Shown here: positions 1 through 6,063 of the stretch, piece by piece
Numbering within the stretch: the stretch's first letter is position 1
Layout: each line of letters starts with the position of its first letter
Assembly: GCA_030849065.1 (NCBI GenBank)
Contig: JASAON010001324.1
Location: 1 to 13,086 of the forward strand
Reading direction: 5' to 3'
DNA from: Jaenimonas drosophilae
Lineage: Eukaryota > Euglenozoa > Kinetoplastea > Trypanosomatida > Trypanosomatidae
Length of the DNA: 13,086 nucleotides
Made by a program: the position numbers and the translations under genes
Notes under the pieces: generated by a model
Told to the model about the DNA's origin: nothing
Database searches by the model: none
The model's input: only the letters and a program-made list of their open reading frames with translations

Positions 1-60
1 GAACTTGGAACCAATCTGGTTACCGCACTGGCCGGCCTGGCAGGACACGATTTCACGCAT
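1..60 (-). CDS. TUBB: Beta-tubulin, first 20 codons (partial, runs off the left edge)
   Basis: The reverse complement of the first 60 bases starts with ATG and reads MREIVSCQAGQCGNQIGSKF without a break. This is the highly conserved N-terminus of beta-tubulin. It holds the MREI tetrapeptide, which in animals is the nascent-chain signal for tubulin mRNA autoregulation, and the QAGQCGNQ stretch that contributes to the GTP site. Beta-tubulin pairs with alpha-tubulin to build the subpellicular corset, spindle and axoneme. The codons are mostly G/C-ending, as expected for a highly expressed kinetoplastid gene. From memory, Ser-Cys at residues 6-7 resembles Leishmania-type copies more than the Cys-Val of Trypanosoma copies. 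In trypanosomatids tubulin genes are usually tandem, so this may be the first copy of an array extending left, but the window cannot show it. The identification is firm despite the short length. Confidence 0.96.
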   Translation of the reverse strand, partial: MREIVSCQAGQCGNQIGSKF

Positions 61-387
61 GGTTAGATGAAGTTTGAGCTAGATGGAAGAGAGGACTACA
101 CACCAAAAAGAAGAAACACAAAGAAGAAAAGAACGTTCACGTACGCAGTAGGTCCATGTGCAGAAACAAAGAGGAATACAGTGCGAAGATGTAAGAGTGT
201 TGAGTGAAGGGATGAGAGGGTGTCTTTATGGCGATGCAGGAGCACACCTCTTGTCGAGCAACCGATACGGCACTCGTGCGTGTGAATATACGAGGATGAG
301 GTTTCATAACTGCGAGGCGGTGGTATGCATCACTCATCTGTTGTGGAGTGCCGCTGCGGTGGGTCCTCCGTTGTCGTCGTCCGCTGC
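61..387. other. Spacer between the SET gene stop and the beta-tubulin start
   Basis: This 327-base stretch should hold the 3' UTR and poly(A) site of the SET-domain gene and the 5' UTR and splice acceptor of beta-tubulin. In the SET gene's own frame, 17 further sense codons follow its TGA before a second TGA at 336-334. The other open frames across it are low-complexity, Ser/Arg/His-rich or antisense, and do not resemble proteins. Confidence 0.6.
96..134 (-). promoter_or_regulatory. Trans-splice acceptor region for beta-tubulin
   Basis: Read on the minus strand, a long T/C-rich run (positions 134 to 103) is followed by the first AG at 97-96, giving a 35-nt 5' UTR without any ATG. A second short C/T run ends in an AG at 80-79, which would give an 18-nt UTR and could be an alternative acceptor. 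This is one of the longest pyrimidine tracts in the window, in keeping with an abundantly expressed gene. The site is inferred from the kinetoplastid rule of tract followed by first AG; there is no transcript evidence. Confidence 0.7.
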
Positions 388-1515
388 TCATTCTGGAAGG
401 AAACCAAAACGGTACAGTTGGAAGGCTAAGGACTGTGACGAGTTGAAGTGCATGCCAATGACCTCTCCCTTGTTGATCTGGCGAATGGCACGCAACTCCA
501 CGCAGGCAGTGTCTCGAAGCGCTGGATTCGCGTGAACGGCAACCTCGGCATTCGTCACCTTGACGTGGCTCACCATGTCTAGAAGCGGGACAACGGTGGG
601 GACGAGGCGGTACTCGGCAGCGTCGGTACGATTGCCAACAAGGGACCCCCACGCCGCCCGCAGGCGTCTCCTCCACTTGACTTGTGTGTTGGCCCGATCC
701 ACAGAGGACAATGCGGTGTAGTTGAGGTGTGACCCCAATGCCTCCGGTGCCAAACTGTGCGCGGGAAGCATGTGCATGCGAGCGAGAACCGTACGGAGTG
801 CCCAGTACGCCACCTCAATCGTTGGAAGCGAAGTAGCAGCCGAGCTGCTTCCGGACTCTCCAAGGCGATCCCGCCACCGGCGAAGTGCGATGTGCAGCAC
901 AGCAAGGAGCTCCTTCTGGTAGTCATCCCACTCCACCAGCGCCAGGGGGTCCTCGAGGAGATCCTTGTAGTTACGGATTGCCGCGGCATCATCAATGGCA
1001 GGGTGTGGGAGCACCTCAAAGTACGGCATCCAGCGACTCTGTGGATTGCACCGCTCAGCAGCAAGTAGCAAAGCAAGATGAACCTGCTCAATCAGAACCG
1101 TATCCTTCACGCTGCGGGACGTCATGAGTCGGTGCACATCCTCCAGTGACGGGCCCTTCAGCTCACGCGGCTGAGACTGGTGAAGGCTCTCTGCGGAGAG
1201 TGCCAAGGAGGTCATGGGAATGGACACGATGGTGTCACCCTTATCAAAAGGCTGGGCGGCAATCATACCGCGGCTTGTGGCCTCGCTCAGCTGGAGGGTG
1301 ATGCCGTCCATGCACACCTGACTTTTATGCAGAAAGTCCGTGAACCGCTGTACTCGAGACGGAAAAGCTGGGAGAGAAGACTCGGACGATGGAGGGGCCG
1401 TGGGGGTGGCCAAGTTGCTGGATACCAGTCGTTGAGGTGCGAGATGATTTCTACACGAGCCCACAAGCGGCACCACCAACCGTCTCATTGGGCGACGGCA
1501 AGTCGATAAAAGCAT
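388..1515 (-). CDS. SET-domain protein, Rubisco-LSMT/SETD6-like, probably mitochondrial
   Basis: The 375-residue protein shows the split SET fold of the plant Rubisco-LSMT/SETD6 class of lysine methyltransferases, which use S-adenosylmethionine. Residues 81-100 (SRGMIAAQPFDKGDTIVSIP) match the N-terminal SET strand pair. Residues 142-170 (EQVHLALLLAAERC...SRWMPYFEVLP) match the insert typical of this class. Residues 305-325 contain the LVP...LLDMVSH segment, and 349-373 the KGE...FGF C-terminal SET motif. Two key places are unusual: the usual Asn-His of the NH motif is Ser316-His317, and the usual late aromatic Tyr appears to be Phe357. The protein ends two residues after the FGF motif, so the C-terminal substrate-binding domain of the class is missing. 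Residues 1-44 carry six Arg and no acidic residue, like a mitochondrial presequence. The substrate is unknown, and activity is doubtful until the key residues are aligned. The start is the first ATG after the predicted splice acceptor. Confidence 0.82.
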   Translation of the reverse strand: MLLSTCRRPMRRLVVPLVGSCRNHLAPQRLVSSNLATPTAPPSSESSLPAFPSRVQRFTDFLHKSQVCMDGITLQLSEATSRGMIAAQPFDKGDTIVSIPMTSLALSAESLHQSQPRELKGPSLEDVHRLMTSRSVKDTVLIEQVHLALLLAAERCNPQSRWMPYFEVLPHPAIDDAAAIRNYKDLLEDPLALVEWDDYQKELLAVLHIALRRWRDRLGESGSSSAATSLPTIEVAYWALRTVLARMHMLPAHSLAPEALGSHLNYTALSSVDRANTQVKWRRRLRAAWGSLVGNRTDAAEYRLVPTVVPLLDMVSHVKVTNAEVAVHANPALRDTACVELRAIRQINKGEVIGMHFNSSQSLAFQLYRFGFLPE

Positions 1516-1546
1516 CTAGTGCTATTCTGTTATGTTTGTCTTATAA

Positions 1547-1600
1547 CTTGGCAGTTAATATGCCCCGTGTGACAACACCAAAAAGACACAGAAGAAAGAG
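1547..1600 (-). promoter_or_regulatory. Trans-splice acceptor region for the SET-domain gene
   Basis: On the minus strand a T/C-rich tract from 1600 to about 1571 is followed by the first AG at 1548-1547. The predicted 5' UTR is 31 nt and has no ATG, so the ATG at 1515 is the first start codon on the mature mRNA. Another AG at 1541-1540 could serve as an alternative. This is inferred from pattern only. Confidence 0.6.
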
Positions 1601-2238
1601 TTTTGATGATGCTCATGGTGTGTGCAACCTCTGTGTATGAGAAGGGTCTGGGGGAGGCTGAAAATTAGCCACCAGCTTCCTCCATCCCCAATCAGAACTG
1701 TTTGTCTCTCTCCTTCGGCTTGGAGTCGCCGTCAGGGAAGGAAGCAACATGGTCAATCCCTCCGGGCCATTTATTGTGATCAGTCCATCATGTCGACCAG
1801 CTCGGCTGAAAAAGAGAATGTTTGGCAAAAAAGCTGAGAATGGACAAGGGGCCATCGGTGGAAACATCGCACATCGTCGCATCATCGTGGCGCCATATGC
1901 TCTTTCTCTCTAATGGGGTGTGTGTGTACTACGTGCCTCGTGGTACATCCATACTTTCCTTGGCTGGTGCGTTCCAAACTCAGGTCCAGCAATGAAAGAG
2001 TGAAGGATGAACCACCATCACGCAGAAAAAGAAATCGAAAAATGGCAGTCAGGCGCCGTGCATCTATAAGCCAAGGTCCAGTCACTTGGTCATGCGGAGC
2101 TCTCCTAGAAAACAGGAGGTGCTTCCAACCAAGTTAGGTGATTGGCTGTATCTACCGTAACGTATGTTGTGCTCGAAGGAAGCCCAGCAGCTGTGTGCAG
2201 CGCCCGGTACATCACGCCAGTCAGTCCCCCTCACTCCG

Positions 2239-2257
2239 ATTATCCCATAGGGATAAT
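2239..2257. other. Perfect 8-bp inverted repeat (hairpin) in a 3' UTR
   Basis: ATTATCCC at 2239-2246 is followed by a 3-nt spacer (ATA) and its exact reverse complement GGGATAAT at 2250-2257. In the minus-strand transcript it would form a tight hairpin in the presumptive 3' UTR of the 982-residue gene, about 420 nt past the stop. A role in mRNA stability or processing is possible, but nothing else supports it. Confidence 0.45.
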
Positions 2258-2619
2258 GGGTAATGTACTCAAGATGCTCATTAGGCGTCAACCACCCATC
2301 GCCGTAGAAAGCGAAAAGACACGTCGTCACACCGCGTTGGTGCTAAAAATCTCATCCTCAACGCAGGTGGTAGTAACAAATAGGGGCATCAAAAATGACT
2401 ATACATAAAATCATGAGATTCGTCAACACCTGAGCGCGTGCTCCCTGTCCAACCCTTCTTACCTCGTAGGGCGGCACGTCTCCCGCAGCAACGGGGATAA
2501 AGAAACATTTAAGGGCTGGAAAGCTCTTTAGAAACACCCAAAACACCTCCACGTGTTGGGAAAGGAGTAGCACCTACCTACCCTACTCAGTCGCAGTTGT
2601 GGTTAAGATCGCGTTCATG

Positions 2620-2642
2620 TGGCTCAGCTGGTTAGTGTGCCA
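2620..2642 (+). other. tRNA A-box-like / Pr77-like patch, possibly a retroposon relic
   Basis: TGGCTCAGCTGG at 2620-2631 fits the tRNA A-box consensus exactly, and TGGC (2620-2623) can pair with GCCA (2639-2642). The order TGGCTCAGC, then a gap, then GTGCCAG resembles what I recall of the 5' Pr77 promoter/ribozyme hallmark of trypanosomatid ingi/L1Tc-related retroposons and SIDERs. No B box, anticodon arm or full acceptor stem follows, so this is not a functional tRNA. It lies on the strand opposite the genes, 30-55 nt beyond the stop codon of the 982-residue gene. A chance match is quite possible. Confidence 0.25.
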
Positions 2643-2674
2643 GAACCGCACCTCATTTGATGTGCGCCATTCCC

Positions 2675-5623
2675 TCATCGACGCTTCACGGAGAAGACGC
2701 AGTTGTTGGTCCCGCGTGTAGCCTCCTCAAAGGTGACTTTGGCGTCGTCAACGATTTCCCTACTTCCGCAGTAGATGCCGTACAAGCGGGTGTCGTAGAG
2801 GGGAAGAGCGGGCTGGCCGCCAGCTCCGCTGGAGGAGAGCTCCTCCGCCAGCAGCTCCCGAAGAATGCCGACGGGAAAGCATCTGTCCACGGGAACATCG
2901 TGATGGAAGACGGTCGGATCGGTCGGATCCACAATCGTCACCAGCAGTTGCTGATCATCCACTGCCGGCTTGCTAGAAGGTGAATTATGCAGGGATTCCT
3001 CCTGACGCTTGTACGTGTACCGCATCGTCGTGGAGCGCGCACTACCGTCGTCGTGAGCTGTCCCAGCGGGGATTAGTGTCGAAGGGGTGATTTGGCTTCC
3101 CACATAGTTATCGTCCAGGGGGCCCACGGTTGCAACGGCAGGCGCAAGGTTGTGTTTGTGCCGCTGTCGGCGGGTTGAGGTACGCACGGTCGTCGTCGTC
3201 ACTGTTGTTGCTTGGCGACGCGCCGAGGGACGGGGCTGGTGATATGCTTGGCGTGAGCGCGTGGCACGGCTCACGGCATCACCCACAGGACCAGAGGAGG
3301 AGGAGCTCAGCTCGTTCACATCAATCGTGCGGTCGGAATCCGGGGCCTCTCGTCGTCGAAGGGTGGTGGAGGGCGGTGAAGATCGCGTGCGACCGCTGTC
3401 GCGCTCCTCCGCGAGGGGTGCGAGGCGCTGGCTGGTCGCAGAAACGGGGACCACCTCCGCTCGCTGTTGCTCTGTCGTCCGTGGCTTGAGCTGACCAGGG
3501 GTGATGAAGGTCTCTTGTCTGTGGCTTTCCTGGTACTCCGCAGCATGCGTGCGTCCATCCCGTGTGTTCCTCGGAGGCGACTCACGTCGTGCCGGGGGCT
3601 CCGCTGTGGTGCTTCGCTCTCCCCACGACTGCATCATGGGGTCATCCATCCTGGAGCTGCGGCGGCGTACCTCCATGGTTTCCTCCTTGCTTTGGATGTG
3701 CTTGAGCCGACTGGACGATGGAACCGACTTCTTCCGTGATGCTTCGCTCAACACTTGTCCGTCGCGGCTGTAGTGCGACTGTCGGTCGGTAGGTGGGGTA
3801 CGTGGAGCGGCCTCTTGCGTGGACGTGCTGCGCAAGCGGGGGGCTGCCGTGTTTCCAATAAAACTGTTCGTGGAGGCACGGGAGACGGGTGATCGCTCCT
3901 CCTCCATCGCGCTGTTGGCGTTGGTGGTCCAGCTTTGCATGAGCTGCTTACTGATCATGGAGGAGCGCCGCTTCGAGGCCATGACACTCGCATCAGGCAA
4001 GCCAAAACGGAAGATGGTGTTTGGAGCTACGTTGAGCTCTCCAATGGTAAGGTGCTCATCCTTGATGAGGGTGGATGCCATAAAAATGCGCCACTTGCGA
4101 TCAACAGAGTAGAGCTCGCGCAGTGTGGCGATGGGGAAGTTCCGCCTCACTCGCAGACGCCGCATAGAGGGGAACAGTGCGAGGATCTGGTCGTTTGCCG
4201 TGCCAATGTGCGAGGTAGTGGCTACGGAGTTGGACATCTCCTTATCCTCGGGCAACTCAATATAAATGAGGAGATGCTCCTGGTCGCTGCGCTGGAGTAG
4301 GTCCACCTGTGACTGCAGCTCGGCGTTCTCTGGAGGCTCAACCATGATGGTGGCCGGTGGGGCAGGTGGCGGGGGTGGCACTGGCGGTGCGGCAGCACTT
4401 CGCTGGGGTGGAATCGGCGAGGGCGACGAGAGGCGGCGATGGGTCTCCACCTCCGATTCCATCACAACCACCCGCGGTTCTTCCTTAGCCACCACCGGCT
4501 CGGCCACATGCGCCACAGGGCGGCTGGTGGGGAGGGCGGCATCGGCGGCGCTATCGGGAGTGTCGCGCGAAACAGGACGGCCATCCTCCATACCCGACAA
4601 GTGAATCTTAGCGCTGCCGTGTGACTGGCGATACGCCTGCTCCTCCCCAGGAACCACGGGATGCAGGGTTGTCGGGTACGAGGCAGCTGGTGGGGCATAG
4701 TATGGTCCACGGTAAGGCTGGGCATACCCAGTAGCCTGCGCGCCGGGAGCGCCGTAGGGCATATCGTCGGAGCTCTTGATGGGTACGCGATAGGTCATGC
4801 CACGATCAACCAACCCCCATGGGTTTCCAGGTAGCGCGGTGCTGGGCACCCGTGTACCAAGTTTGCCGGAGGAGTGCATGGACTGCTCGCTCACCGCATG
4901 ATGAGGTGGCGCCATGTACATGGGGGATGGATGCACCTGAGATAGGGGTAGGTAGCCTCCACGGACGGGAACTGGGTTGGTACCTGCGGCAGGCTGATAC
5001 ATGGCGGCATAATCGCCATTGGTTCCTGAGGGGAGGGAGCGCTGTGGCTCACTGCTACCTTCTGACACGCCAGGGGGGCTATTGGAGGTGGACATGCTAC
5101 GCGGCTCACTGAAATCCACCATCTTCTGGTGGCCTTGGTTGTGAACCGGACGAAGGGTGACTGAGGTGTTCGGCGGGTACCCATGCGCCGTTGTCGTCGA
5201 CGTCTGCGGCAAGTAACCTCGCTTTCCGGCCGCCAGACGGGATGGGGTGGCACACCGTCCGGCAGGGGGCACCACGGGCGCTGCCTCCACGCATGACTGA
5301 TTCACATGAAAATATAGCGTGGACTCTGGCGGTACAGATCCAATCGGCGCGTCAGGCATCAAGGGCTGATGCCTGTAGTAGAGAGTCGCTTGGACTTCAC
5401 CGAGTACCCTGGAATCTTCCTGGGAGATGGCAAGTTCAGCAACCTCGCGAATAATGGAGGCAACACGAGTGTTGTACGTCACGGGAACTCCGTAGGTCTC
5501 TCCATTCGCCACCACGCGAATGACGTAGGCGGACGACGGCGGCGACAGGGTCCGCTTGCGATCGTTTTCAAATGTGGCAACGCGAGCACGCGGCTCCTCC
5601 ACGCGAAGACTCTGAGTGGCCAT
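2675..5623 (-). CDS. 982-residue, mostly disordered protein with three ubiquitin-like segments
   Basis: I do not recognise a named family. Three short structured segments sit in long low-complexity linkers. Segment 1 (33-107) runs strand, strand, helix (VASIIREVAELAI), then a strand and a turn into the PESTLYFHV end, closely following the ubiquitin pattern. Segment 2 (449-542) and segment 3 (892-982) repeat the plan, with FPIATLRELY and FPVGILRELL helices and the ends NTIFRFGL and NNCVFSVKRR. Linkers are rich in Pro, Ser, Arg, Thr and Gln, with a proline run at 413-423. RRSS...MQSW occurs twice, at 552-565 and 654-667. No Gly-Gly tail is seen, so conjugation is unlikely; a scaffold or adaptor role is inferred. 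There are no membrane segments. The CDS is intact from the first ATG, behind a predicted 261-nt ATG-free 5' UTR. That it is a real gene is nearly certain; the fold assignment is moderate. Confidence 0.88.
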   Translation of the reverse strand: MATQSLRVEEPRARVATFENDRKRTLSPPSSAYVIRVVANGETYGVPVTYNTRVASIIREVAELAISQEDSRVLGEVQATLYYRHQPLMPDAPIGSVPPESTLYFHVNQSCVEAAPVVPPAGRCATPSRLAAGKRGYLPQTSTTTAHGYPPNTSVTLRPVHNQGHQKMVDFSEPRSMSTSNSPPGVSEGSSEPQRSLPSGTNGDYAAMYQPAAGTNPVPVRGGYLPLSQVHPSPMYMAPPHHAVSEQSMHSSGKLGTRVPSTALPGNPWGLVDRGMTYRVPIKSSDDMPYGAPGAQATGYAQPYRGPYYAPPAASYPTTLHPVVPGEEQAYRQSHGSAKIHLSGMEDGRPVSRDTPDSAADAALPTSRPVAHVAEPVVAKEEPRVVVMESEVETHRRLSSPSPIPPQRSAAAPPVPPPPPAPPATIMVEPPENAELQSQVDLLQRSDQEHLLIYIELPEDKEMSNSVATTSHIGTANDQILALFPSMRRLRVRRNFPIATLRELYSVDRKWRIFMASTLIKDEHLTIGELNVAPNTIFRFGLPDASVMASKRRSSMISKQLMQSWTTNANSAMEEERSPVSRASTNSFIGNTAAPRLRSTSTQEAAPRTPPTDRQSHYSRDGQVLSEASRKKSVPSSSRLKHIQSKEETMEVRRRSSRMDDPMMQSWGERSTTAEPPARRESPPRNTRDGRTHAAEYQESHRQETFITPGQLKPRTTEQQRAEVVPVSATSQRLAPLAEERDSGRTRSSPPSTTLRRREAPDSDRTIDVNELSSSSSGPVGDAVSRATRSRQAYHQPRPSARRQATTVTTTTVRTSTRRQRHKHNLAPAVATVGPLDDNYVGSQITPSTLIPAGTAHDDGSARSTTMRYTYKRQEESLHNSPSSKPAVDDQQLLVTIVDPTDPTVFHHDVPVDRCFPVGILRELLAEELSSSGAGGQPALPLYDTRLYGIYCGSREIVDDAKVTFEEATRGTNNCVFSVKRR

Positions 5624-6063
5624 TTTGGTGCGCTAAAGAATCCAATCGAAGGGACGCCAAAACACCCTCGAGATCCTCTCGTTACCCTTCCAGTGATTTA
5701 CACTACGAAATCCTCTGGCGACGCTGTGCTGCTATCCCGTAGTAAGGAAATACCAACGGCGCTGCTGTATCTCAGACCTCAACCCTCTATTTGTATCTAT
5801 TTTTTGCGTGCGGTGTGCTTGTGTACCAATCTACGGGTTGCTGTCGTTTACAGGAGCAGGCCACGGTGAGGAGCGTAGCACAAACTGAATGACAAGATGA
5901 GGCAAGGAAAAGAGATTAATGCACAGGTAGAGTCCCGTCCGCTTACACGATGTACCGTTGTGTGCCACTGTGTGTTGCGCACGGAAAATTTTTATCTCAA
6001 GCAGTAACTCGTGTGCACTCGTGCACATGGTTGTTATTCAATGGTTGTTGTCCAACCGTCACA
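5624..6063. other. 440-base spacer; 5' UTR of the triple-Ubl gene and 3' UTR of the 561-residue gene
   Basis: The part nearest the triple-Ubl gene (5624-5884) has no ATG in the sense direction, consistent with a long 5' UTR. The other end should be the 3' UTR of the 561-residue gene. It contains a 7-bp inverted repeat, TGTGCAC/GTGCACA at 6012-6027 with a 2-nt spacer, and a nearby 9-nt direct repeat ATGGTTGTT (6027-6035 and 6041-6049). Antisense open frames here overlap the coding region and look spurious. Confidence 0.6.
5885..5914 (-). promoter_or_regulatory. Trans-splice acceptor region for the triple-Ubl gene
   Basis: On the minus strand the C/T-rich run from 5914 to 5887 ends in the first AG at 5886-5885, a strong tract-plus-CAG arrangement. 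It implies a 261-nt 5' UTR. That UTR contains no ATG at all, which supports the choice. A poorer acceptor (AG at 5634-5633, 9-nt UTR) lies much closer to the start. Confidence 0.6.

Larger units (their letters stand above)
1516..2674. other. Roughly 1.16 kb spacer; presumptive 3' UTR of the triple-Ubl gene plus SET 5' UTR
   Basis: No convincing gene lies here. Short open frames on both strands (up to about 90 codons) have no recognisable motif and no upstream tract-plus-AG signal. Most of the stretch is probably the 3' UTR of the 982-residue gene. It contains a perfect 8-bp hairpin (2239-2257), an imperfect hairpin with 8-bp arms and a 5-nt loop (1926-1946, one non-Watson-Crick position), and a tRNA-A-box/Pr77-like patch (2620-2642) just beyond the stop codon. 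The SET gene's splice acceptor lies at its left end. Confidence 0.6.

Noticed and set aside
308..323. FAD/NAD-binding motif in the 561-residue protein (residues 308-323, VMIVGGGLTSFHIA)
   Set aside because: The coordinates here are residue numbers of that protein. The motif resembles a Rossmann glycine loop, but it sits in mid-protein without the following acidic-ended strand or other dinucleotide-fold features.
137..676. 179-codon minus-strand open frame overlapping the SET gene's 3' end
   Set aside because: It shares sequence with the SET C-terminus in another frame and does not read as a continuation of the SET protein or any known domain.
2248..2264. Near match to the I-SceI homing endonuclease site (TAGGGATAATGGGTAAT)
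   Set aside because: It differs by one deletion and one substitution, there is no intron or homing gene, and it overlaps a simple hairpin; coincidence is likeliest.
2612..2690. A complete tRNA gene on the plus strand
   Set aside because: Only the A box fits; there is no B box, no D-stem pairing and no acceptor stem.
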